DNA of 19,264 nucleotides from Thermofilum sp. (GTDB taxonomy: Archaea > Thermoproteota > Thermoprotei > Thermofilales > Thermofilaceae), in assembly GCA_020832965.1 (NCBI GenBank), contig JAJHRM010000019.1, positions 1 through 19,264 of the forward strand, in the 5' to 3' direction. Under the pieces are notes generated by a model. That model was given only the letters and a program-made list of their open reading frames with translations, was not told the DNA's origin and did no database searches. A program made the translations under genes and the position numbers. Positions 8,188-15,143 of the stretch are shown piece by piece; positions within the stretch are counted from its first letter, which is position 1, and every line of letters begins with the position of its first letter.

Positions 8188-10008
8188 AGAGAATAACCTT
8201 GTCAGAGCTGCTTTTAGGCGTGCTGCGAGCTGGCGCAGTAGAGAGAGAAACCGCTTAAAGAGGAACTGAACGATATTCTTCTTTGCTAGTTCTCGGGTGG
8301 TACCTTCTGCAGGGGCCTGAGGCTCTTCGGCAACAGAGAGCTGCGGAGCGCTTTGGGGTAGGGCCTCCTCGGCAGGCTGAGGGGCGGGCAGAGCGCCTAC
8401 TCTGCGTTCGCCGAGGAAAAGCGTCTCGACTTTTGCGCTGAACTCGGCAGCTCCGCCACCGTAGCCCTCCAGGTCCCTTAGTTGCACCCTAGGTAGGCCT
8501 CTGCTCTCAACCTTTATCACCTCGTTCTTAACTTCCATTATGTCTTTCGCCGCCAGGTGAAGGACTAGCGCGCCGCGCCTCAGCTTCGGCCTGTCCTTGC
8601 TCCTCGGGTAGCGTAGAACTCTGCCACGCATCTGCACGTACGCGGCTATGCTTCTCACGGGTCTTGCTATGACCAGTGCATCGAGGTCGGGGTCGTTGAA
8701 CCCTAGCTTTGCCATATCCACCGCAATGAGGATTCCTGATTTGCTCCTTACAAATCTCTCGATCTCACCATGCGGATTAGGGACATTGGAGTGTGCGACG
8801 AAAATGTGCTCAGCACTCCTCAGCTTTTCCCTCAGCACCTCGCCCCAGATGTCGGCTTCTCTCGTGTTGGGAGCGAGTACCAGGACTTTAGCGCTGCGAG
8901 GTAAAGCGTACCTATTCAGGCCAAAGTGTCTCTCAAGCTCGTCCAGCATCCTCTTAGCGTACTCTCTCACTCTGCCGTAGCAGGAACCCCTCCAGAGGTC
9001 GTGTCCGCCCCTGAACTGCGCGGGAGCTCTGAGCAAGTGGAAGTTTGAGCGGTAAAAGCGGGCGACGAGATGATCGACTAGGACTGGCTGCTCGCGGGGT
9101 TCTATCCACTTCCTCCTAAGCATCAAATCGTAGGAGAGTATCGGTTCGCCGTGTAGTAGCAAGTCATGGGAGCAGGTTTTCCCAGCGACCGTTATGCATG
9201 TCTCCCCGACCGGTGTCGCTGTGAATCCCAAGGCTATAGGCGCGCTTTTAGCCAGCTGTGCCATTAGGCTTCCTAGCTTATGCCTAAGGCTCACCATGAC
9301 GTGAGCCTCGTCGATGAAGACCGCTAGAACTCTGCTTCTCAGCTGCTGTTCTACGGTTGAAAGACGTTTAGTATGCCTGAGCTTCTTCAGAGCGTGTGGG
9401 CATAGCATAATGACGTGATTGTATTCGTTCCCGGATTTCCTCACCCTGTCAACGATCATCGAGAGAGCATCGCTCAAGCTGCGGGTGCTACGGAGGGGGA
9501 TTAAGGTAGAAGTAAGGGCGAGGAGGACGCCATCACCGGCCCAGCGCCCCTTTATCCCGTGCCTGATGAGTTATGTGCGTAGCGAGGCAAGCGCTTTTGC
9601 ATCGCTGCTGATGCAATAAACGAAGAAGCTGGGCTGCTCGAATCCTTCGCGAGCCCCACTAGCAATCGCTAGCGGCTCAAACAGCTGGAACTTGATCCTT
9701 GTGAGGGGGGAGAACACGAGGACGACGTTGCGTTGACTACCCTCCCTGATATGCCCTCGCAGGTGTACAGCCGCGAGCGCTAGAAGAGACAGCAGAACGG
9801 ACTTTCCCGCGCCTGTCGGCATCTGCACGATCTTTTTGCACTCGCTTTTCTCTAGAATTTCACGGACAAAGTTCCTGAGACCCACCCTGTGCAGATACCT
9901 TAGATTCCAGCCCTCGCCTTTAACTGCCCGAAAACGACCGAGGAAAATGCTCTCTATTTCCTCCGCCACGCCATCGATGCTGCCAGCGTCCCCTGAGTAA
10001 GAAGGCAC
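8173..10008 (-). pseudogene. SF2 DEAH-type helicase interrupted by one in-frame TAA
   Basis: One minus-strand frame of 612 codons from the GTG at 10008 to the stop at 8173, broken only by a TAA at 9571-9573. Upstream part: motif I PTGAGKS at residues 64-70. Downstream part: IDEAH (motif II), FTATP (motif III), a motif V region ILIAVDMAKLGF, and motif VI QMRGRVLR. Helicase sequence reads through on both sides of the TAA (SLRT-stop-LIRHG...) without a frame change, so a point mutation is the simplest explanation. The nearest restart is the TTG at 9477, which would give a 434-aa piece lacking motif I. The last ~90 residues are a Pro/Ala/Glu-rich linker and a basic amphipathic tail. Type I restriction or SSL2-like helicases are the closest relatives. 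As it stands the enzyme should be inactive, unless the TAA is a sequencing error or is read through. Confidence 0.85.
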
Positions 10009-10083
10009 ATAAGAGTGGACAAAAAGGCCTGTATTTAGTTTTTGGCATAGCTGCCTGGCAAAACGCTGAATAAGAGACGTGCC

Positions 10084-10090
10084 CGCGCGC
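10084..10090. repeat. CGCGCGC tract with CTAGG flank
   Basis: CCCGCGCGCTAGG lies between the divergent helicase and HEPN genes. It matches the right half of the TAGCGCGCGCTA element. Confidence 0.5.
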
Positions 10091-10132
10091 TAGGTTTTCA
10101 AGGCAAGACCGCAATCTACAGGATGACCGGTT

Positions 10133-10641
10133 ATGGCTGTTGGCAGAATAGAGGATGCCGGAGCGAGGCTTTACGCTGCAGAGAGCCATCTTAAGGAGTC
10201 CGACTACCCCGGTGCGATGCTCAAAGCCCAGATGTGCATGGAGCTCTCGATTAAGGCTCTTCTTGACGAGCTGGGCATAAGCTATAAAACTAAGGAGGGG
10301 AGATACCACACGATGTCAGCGATAAAATCCCCGAAGCTTTTGAGAAGCTGAAGCAATGCCTGCAGGACTTGAAGGAATACGAAGTTAAGTCGATAAGAGT
10401 GGAGTCAGCTAGATCCGCTGTGCTCCTGCGGCTCTTAACTTCGATCAGAGAGTATCTGGAGTATGGCGTGAACGGGTTAGCGGGTTCTAAAGAAGTATTC
10501 GAATTCACATTCGCTGAGCGCGCGCCAGTGCAACTAGCCAATGCAGCTTCACATACTAAATTAAGGCTTCTTCAGTATATTAATGTGTTTAGTCGTCTAT
10601 TCAGCGTTTCAGCCCCCTGTGAAACCCCGCTTTTTTCTTAG
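10133..10641 (+). pseudogene. HEPN-domain protein, frameshifted
   Basis: The ATG at 10133 opens a HEPN domain: AGARLYAAESHLKESDYPGAML, then CMELSIKALLDELGISY, then GRYH. After the His codon (10307-10309) the frame goes wrong. In the next frame the expected continuation appears at once: DVSDKIPEAFEKLKQCLQ..., followed by a helix with LLTSIREYLEYG and EFTFAERA. Removing the dinucleotide AC within CACAC (10307-10311) restores the classic R-x-H-D-V-S junction, so a 2-nt slippage is the likely cause. A 1-nt deletion would also restore the frame. HEPN proteins are RNase toxins, or partners of nucleotidyltransferase antitoxins; no partner is visible nearby. After the GCGCGCGC at 10518-10525 the C-terminal reading to the TAG at 10641 no longer looks HEPN-like. 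Confidence 0.72.
10518..10525. repeat. Alternating GCGCGCGC tract inside the HEPN remnant
   Basis: This tract falls at the point where recognisable HEPN sequence (FAERA) ends. Confidence 0.5.
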
Positions 10642-10780
10642 CTACTAACGCTCTCATCCAACCCTCCACGGCTATTATTGCTACGATGATCATGATCGCC
10701 ATCAAATCAACTACTCGCCACGTGGTAAGCTTGCTCTCAAGCAACTGGTAGGAGCTTGAGGCTCCTCGTAGCTACTCCTC
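10601..10780 (-). pseudogene. Remnant: C-terminal membrane anchor
   Basis: On the minus strand a start-less frame runs from just after a stop near 10771-10773 to the TGA at 10601-10603. It reads as a short polar segment (YQLLESKLTTWRVVD), one strongly hydrophobic helix (LMAIMIIVAIIAVEGW) and a basic tail (ALVAKKKAGFHRG). This is the typical end of an archaeal surface protein with a C-terminal anchor and cytoplasmic basic stop-transfer. Further upstream, other frames contain coiled-coil-like pieces (YNKVLENFKCLESNCTQLK), so the body of the gene seems decayed by frameshifts and bounded by the palindrome at 10858. Confidence 0.4.
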
Positions 10781-10857
10781 AGTTGATTGTCATTGTTTTC
10801 AGCTGCGTGCAGTTGCTCTCTAGGCATTTGAAGTTTTCTAACACTTTGTTGTAATTC

Positions 10858-10875
10858 TGTTAGCGCGCGCTAACA
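10858..10875. repeat. 18-nt perfect palindrome with GCGCGCGC core
   Basis: TGTTAGCGCGCGCTAACA is its own reverse complement over 18 nt. It is the best example of the GC-core palindromes scattered in the gaps. Confidence 0.85.
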
Positions 10876-10995
10876 TTGCGGACGGTAAAGCTTTTGCTCG
10901 GCATCGCTAAATATGCTTGTATTTCCTTTTCATCGAGCTCTTTTTTAAGTAGTCCTATATCTTTGGCATTCGCTATTTTGGAGCGCACGCGCATG
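10866..10995 (-). pseudogene. Short gene fragment bounded by GCGC tracts
   Basis: On the minus strand an ATG near 10993-10995 within GCATGCGCGTGCGC starts a 41-codon frame (MRVRSKIANAKDIGLLKKEL...) that ends in a TAA formed by the palindrome at 10858-10875. The piece is helical and charged, has protein-like composition, and matches no family I know. Immediately upstream, another minus-strand fragment (about 11093-10997, ending YNPLL-stop) reads LEIVQNERELRSYSKMGTFS. Both may be pieces of one lost gene. Confidence 0.3.
10981..10992. repeat. GCGC-rich junction element
   Basis: GAGCGCACGCGC, an imperfect alternating tract separating two minus-strand coding fragments. Confidence 0.35.
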
Positions 10996-11106
10996 CCTTA
11001 CAGAAGAGGGTTGTAGACGACTGAGAATGTTCCCATCTTGGAGTAACTCCTCAGCTCTCGCTCGTTCTGGACAATTTCTAAGGGATTCTGGCTATTTTTC
11101 AATAGT

Positions 11107-11112
11107 GCGCGC
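11107..11112. repeat. GCGCGC hexamer at the left edge of the pAgo cassette
   Basis: AATAGTGCGCGCAG lies about 100 nt upstream of the pAgo operon start, where composition changes from mixed to AT-rich. The matching right-hand element is the GTGCGCGC at 15097-15103. Confidence 0.45.
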
Positions 11113-11133
11113 AGTGTAATACTGAGGTAATCT

Positions 11134-11159
11134 TAAATGAGCTAAGTTTTGCTCATTTA
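11134..11159. promoter_or_regulatory. Inverted repeat upstream of the pAgo operon, possible operator
   Basis: Perfect 9-nt arms TAAATGAGC (11134-11142) and GCTCATTTA (11151-11159) are separated by 8 nt. The element sits just upstream of the probable TATA box (11176-11184), where a dimeric regulator could act. A hairpin that ends transcription from upstream is the alternative. Confidence 0.5.
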
Positions 11160-11175
11160 TTCGAAAAATTTTTTT

Positions 11176-11184
11176 ACTTAAATC
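11176..11184 (+). promoter_or_regulatory. TATA-like box for the pAgo operon
   Basis: ACTTAAATC is centred about 28-31 nt before the TTG/ATG pair at 11208/11211, so the transcript is probably leaderless. Confidence 0.4.
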
Positions 11185-11210
11185 TTTCCAATAAAAAACA
11201 GATAACATTG

Positions 11211-12524
11211 ATGAACGAGGAAAAAGAGTCATCCTGGAATGGATTTCATACGACTATATTAAATTACTTAAGAGGGAAAACTTTCATGCATGATGGTCAA
11301 TTGTCGGTGAAAGATCCATGTAGCCTTGAATCGAGATTATTTTCTATGCTTAGTTACGGGATCAGTAAAATACAGGATGCAACTACCAATATTTATGATA
11401 TTGCTTGGAGTCTTTTTGCGCTCCGATATCTCGGCGAGAATGATAGACATCTGTCCGAAATGATCCAGGAGGCATTATCAATTATTGAGGGGAAAAGCTC
11501 TGAGGAATTGGCGGGGTATCTTTATGATTTTAGAAGAGCAGTAGGGGTTGCCTTATCTATATACATTCTTGGTAGAGAAAAACTACGTCTGTCAGAAACT
11601 ACGCTCGAGGAAATATGTAAAAACTTAGTTGAGAACTCTGAACGAAGTGAAATTGGTGAATTAATTGGTGCTACTTTTCTGCTTTTAAAATGTCTTAATT
11701 GTAAAAATTTCGAAGAAAAAGTAAAGAAGCCACTACAGAAAGTGATAGAGACAGGTATAAAAGAGCCGGAATACCACCTTATTGATTTGTTATATGTTAC
11801 ATTTTTTGTAGCGATTTTAAATGATGAAATTTACATCGAAGAAATAATCAGAAAGATAAGTAAAAACGAACTTCTTCTAGACTACATTATGAATGAGCCT
11901 GAAGCACTTGCACTTTTCCTCTATTCGGTTTCGAAAGCAGCATACCTCAAAGATGATCAATTAGCTGAATGGTCTAAGGAAAAAAGAGAGGAAGCTGCGC
12001 GCTCGCTAAAGGAACTGTTAAGAAGCATATATATGGATTTCTTCGATCTATATTGGCAATCAAATGTTATCAAAGGAGATAAGATGAATATGATGCGACT
12101 TAATGTAGAGGATATTGATTCCCACTATCCACGTCCAGACCTAGTTTCTAAGATATTGATTTCCCTTTATGAAGCGGGGTATATCTATCCCTTCACGTTA
12201 TCTAAAAAGGAAGCAGATGTTTATCGTCAAATTAAAGCTGAAGTGAAGGAGTATCGAAGGGTGAGAAGATATGAATTACTTTTACTTTTTGTCCTTTCTT
12301 CTCTCTTTTTAACCATGTTACCTGTGTTGTGGAACATTATTATTATAATGAAATTGAACTTAATTAATTTCCTTTGGACATATTATCATGTCTACTCCCT
12401 TATTATTTTACCGCTTATTGTAACTTTGTGCATAAGCATTTGGAGAAATGGATATGTATCGATACGTGAACTGGGAAAAATTATTGAGAGCATAATAAAC
12501 TTTATACGAAATAAATCGGGGTGA
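11211..12524 (+). CDS. Membrane-anchored helical protein, probable pAgo-linked effector
   Basis: A 437-aa protein from the ATG at 11211 (a TTG directly before it at 11208 adds one residue). The first ~350 residues are alpha-helical, soluble-looking and rich in Glu and Lys, with no motif I recognise. The last ~85 hold two strongly hydrophobic helices, about 355-380 and 394-412, followed by a short amphipathic C-terminal helix. No signal peptide is seen, so the large domain probably faces the cytoplasm. It is followed after 6 nt by the pAgo gene. Known: catalytically inactive pAgos (archaeal SiAgo with Aga proteins; bacterial long-B pAgos with membrane partners) trigger membrane-disrupting effectors to kill infected cells. 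By context this is the effector; similarity to the known effectors was not established here. The gene is strongly AT-rich compared with the flanks. Confidence 0.78.
   Translation: MNEEKESSWNGFHTTILNYLRGKTFMHDGQLSVKDPCSLESRLFSMLSYGISKIQDATTNIYDIAWSLFALRYLGENDRHLSEMIQEALSIIEGKSSEELAGYLYDFRRAVGVALSIYILGREKLRLSETTLEEICKNLVENSERSEIGELIGATFLLLKCLNCKNFEEKVKKPLQKVIETGIKEPEYHLIDLLYVTFFVAILNDEIYIEEIIRKISKNELLLDYIMNEPEALALFLYSVSKAAYLKDDQLAEWSKEKREEAARSLKELLRSIYMDFFDLYWQSNVIKGDKMNMMRLNVEDIDSHYPRPDLVSKILISLYEAGYIYPFTLSKKEADVYRQIKAEVKEYRRVRRYELLLLFVLSSLFLTMLPVLWNIIIIMKLNLINFLWTYYHVYSLIILPLIVTLCISIWRNGYVSIRELGKIIESIINFIRNKSG
12518..12524 (+). promoter_or_regulatory. Shine-Dalgarno site for pAgo
   Basis: GGGGTGA overlaps the stop codon of the membrane protein and lies 6 nt before the ATG at 12531. 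This supports coupled translation of the two genes. Confidence 0.6.
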
Positions 12525-12530
12525 AATCTT

Positions 12531-14579
12531 ATGGGTATCCTACTAAATGTATTTGAAACTTCTTTATCAAGTCTTAAGGTTTGGAGATTACAGATATTTG
12601 CTTCTCCAAAATTTATTTTCCAAAAAATAAGGGAATTTTCTTATAACAGAATTGCTGAGGGTAGCTTTTCTGAGGGATTTTTGTTTTTTAAGGGTGATCC
12701 TGAACAAGTTATTAATGAATTAGAAAAAGTAAATAATCAATCGGAAAGAGTGTACTTCATTAGAGACTCTCTCCAAGAAATTACTCTAACGCCACAAGGA
12801 GATGAAAAACTTCTCAAAAATCTTCTCTACTCTTTGTTTGAGGGAGAACTTTATAGAAGGGGATTTATTGCACCTATAAGCAAAAGTAAAAGAGCTCTTC
12901 CAGATCCTGTGACCTATGAAACTCATAAAGAACTCTTTGTAAAGTTAAATAATGATATTGGTGTGCTCTATGGTTTAAGGTATATGTTTGAGGTATGTCC
13001 GCGAAACGTCGTTAGATTGTGGCTTGACCTTTACACCCCCCTCTGGTGGGTAACTGAGAAGCGACGTTTAAATAGGAAAGAAATTAGAGAAATAGATATA
13101 ACGCTTAGCGAGCAGTATACTCATAAAGCAATTTTGCATCCTAAAGATAGATACAAGAAAACATTAAAAATTATAGATGTACTTTTCCCTGACGAATCTA
13201 TCGAATTGAAGTTTAGAGATGGGGACATTATTTCTTTTTCAAAAAATATGTATTTAATTTCTAACATAGGAGAAGCTTATTCAACTTCATTCTCTTATGA
13301 CGTTATTGATGAGCCTTCCCTACGGTTCAAATATGCTGTTTCCAAGAATCCGAGAGATGTGATTAGATATAAACCATATTTCTTTGGGGCATCTCTTAGA
13401 GATTTCCACGTGAAAGTAATAGTAGATAAAGCCATAAAAAATGAATTCTTTAATTTCTTTAAAAAATTAAAAGATGGCTATACGGGAAACTATACACGTT
13501 GGCCTGGATTTCGAGCATTGACGGGTGCTGAGCTTTACCTATCTGTTCCGGGTATTATAACTCTTGACAGTCAGGATCATATTTACGAGGATTTACTAAA
13601 AAACCTTGTTCAAATTTCTTCTGAAAGAAATAAATATCATCTCGTATTTATTGTAGTTCCAAGATTACTGGGTAACTTATACTATAAAATTAAAGCGTTT
13701 GCTATACAAAAGCAGATTCCCGTACAATTTATCCTAAAGGATACATTAACGAAAGATCCATTAGAGTTTACATTAATGAATATTGGTGTTGCATTAATTG
13801 CAAAGTTAGGTGGCAGACCCTGGATATTAGAAAAGCCCCTAACACTGGCACGTAGTCTTTTTGTAGGAATAGCTTTTCACTTAGATCATGAATCAAAAGA
13901 TATCTATTATGGTGTAGTAGAAGTTTTCGATAAATTTGGAAGGCAACTAGAGTGCAAAATACAGATGTATAGATCACCGGTTACTATTCAGAATGTTCGA
14001 GGGCTATATATCCCTAGGAAAGATTTTGAGAATATCCTTGCAGAGCTGATAAAAAAGTATCAACCGAGTGAAATAATTTTCCATAAAAGTGCACCTTTTC
14101 ATAAGGAGGAAAAAGAAACAATAGGAAATATTTGCAAAAAGGAGAATGTACAATATGCTTTACTACATATAGAAAAATCAAATCCCTACAGACTGTACAT
14201 GGCATATAGTGAGGAACCCGACATTGCCCCTATTCGCGGGACATTGGTATTTGATGCTTATAATAAAAATAGGGCTATACTATCTACGACAGGAACTATA
14301 ATGTTAGATCATAAACTAAGAAGGTGGAGTGGGATTGGAACTCCACGACCTCTTGAAATAATGATTGAAGAGAATACAACTAAATATAGTCTTAGAGAAA
14401 TTAGTGAACAAATTTTGGCCTTGACAAAACTTGATTGGAATACCACGGAAATTTCGTTAAGGGTTCCAATAACATTAAAGTATTCGAATAAAGCTGCACA
14501 GCTAGCACCCTATTTAAATCTCAAAGAGATAGCCTCATCGGGCCTTCTAGAAATTTCAGATTTAAGGTTTCTCATCTAG
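12531..14579 (+). CDS. Prokaryotic Argonaute, catalytically inactive PIWI (long-B-like)
   Basis: A 682-aa protein. The MID domain (about 350-435) shows Y385, K388, Q399 and K425 in the order of the Y-K-Q-K pocket that holds a 5'-phosphorylated guide, with the string MNIGVALIAKLGGRPW (416-431). The PIWI domain (about 440-675) ends in the family pattern YSLREISEQILALTKLDWNT...LRVPITLKYSNKAAQLA. Catalytic DEDX residues are missing: the first Asp position reads VGIAFH (Ala448) and the second reads FHKSAP (Ser520), so target slicing is not expected. The N-terminal ~340 residues fit N-L1-L2 with a reduced or absent PAZ domain (for example RLWLDLYTPLWW, FFGASLRDFHVKVI). The length is closer to long-B pAgos than to short MID-PIWI pAgos. 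Inferred role: guide-directed sensing of invader nucleic acid that activates the upstream membrane protein. Strongly AT-rich; no breaks. Confidence 0.9.
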   Translation: MGILLNVFETSLSSLKVWRLQIFASPKFIFQKIREFSYNRIAEGSFSEGFLFFKGDPEQVINELEKVNNQSERVYFIRDSLQEITLTPQGDEKLLKNLLYSLFEGELYRRGFIAPISKSKRALPDPVTYETHKELFVKLNNDIGVLYGLRYMFEVCPRNVVRLWLDLYTPLWWVTEKRRLNRKEIREIDITLSEQYTHKAILHPKDRYKKTLKIIDVLFPDESIELKFRDGDIISFSKNMYLISNIGEAYSTSFSYDVIDEPSLRFKYAVSKNPRDVIRYKPYFFGASLRDFHVKVIVDKAIKNEFFNFFKKLKDGYTGNYTRWPGFRALTGAELYLSVPGIITLDSQDHIYEDLLKNLVQISSERNKYHLVFIVVPRLLGNLYYKIKAFAIQKQIPVQFILKDTLTKDPLEFTLMNIGVALIAKLGGRPWILEKPLTLARSLFVGIAFHLDHESKDIYYGVVEVFDKFGRQLECKIQMYRSPVTIQNVRGLYIPRKDFENILAELIKKYQPSEIIFHKSAPFHKEEKETIGNICKKENVQYALLHIEKSNPYRLYMAYSEEPDIAPIRGTLVFDAYNKNRAILSTTGTIMLDHKLRRWSGIGTPRPLEIMIEENTTKYSLREISEQILALTKLDWNTTEISLRVPITLKYSNKAAQLAPYLNLKEIASSGLLEISDLRFLI

Positions 14580-14650
14580 GCTCATTTGTTGTTTAAGTTT
14601 TTTGTTATTCAAGCGCTATGTTCCAAGCTATCCAATTTTGTAGTTACACT

Positions 14651-15103
14651 TTAATATGTGATTCTTTGTAGTTCTTTTATAAATTCGTCCATGCTGACGA
14701 GTCTTTTGTTTTTCAAGTCTAAAGTATAAAACTCTATGTTTAGGTATTGGCTGTAATGTCTCTTTATGCTTGCCAGGTCTCTTAGGTGAAGTAGGAATCC
14801 AAAGTTATCTATTACGATGTTTAGCTTCTTGATGTTTATCTTATTAACTTCTTTTTCTCCTAAGTACTTCCTTATTGTTTCATCGATTTTCTTGTCGGGT
14901 TCTGGTCCCTGGTCATAAAGTGTCTCGACCTCGTAGACCTCGTTTTCAGCTTTATAATAGACGTCGGGAACTACACTTTCGTTGAGCTTGCCTTCAGTCT
15001 GTATGTAGTTTTCTATGTCCTTTACTGTTTTTAGTGTTATTCCCTCTTTCCCGAGCTTGGCTACAAGGTATCTAACAATGAAAACCTTTATGTTAGTGCG
15101 CGC
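14651..15103 (-). pseudogene. 5'-truncated PD-(D/E)xK nuclease-like remnant
   Basis: A minus-strand frame of 150 codons runs from a TAG at 15104-15106 to the TAA at 14651-14653. It contains no ATG, GTG or TTG until near its end, so it has lost its start. It begins inside the GCGCGC at 15098-15103. The product reads like a real protein: KVFIVRYLVAKLGKEGI, then VVPDVYY, then NEVYEVETLYDQG, then basic helices and a final MDEFIKELQRITY. The spacing PD-x(n)-EVET resembles a PD-(D/E)xK nuclease core, with Thr instead of Lys. The composition is AT-rich like the pAgo cassette. It could be the tail of a nuclease belonging to the cassette or to the McrC-type operon. The nuclease assignment is tentative; the truncation is clear. 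Confidence 0.6.
15098..15103. repeat. GCGCGC hexamer at the start of the nuclease remnant
   Basis: TTAGTGCGCGCCTAG, a near-palindrome, lies between the McrC 3' end and the truncated nuclease frame. Confidence 0.5.
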
Positions 15104-15143
15104 CTAGTGTTACATATGCATACTATGAGTTTAAGCTTGTAGA

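Noticed and set aside
9571..9573. Recoding (pyrrolysine or selenocysteine) at the helicase stop
   Set aside because: The codon is TAA, which is not used for either; a point mutation or error is simpler.
11143..11175. Rho-independent-style terminator (inverted repeat followed by a T run)
   Set aside because: The T-rich run does not follow the stem directly, and no gene ends on the plus strand just upstream; an operator role fits the position better, though not exclusively.
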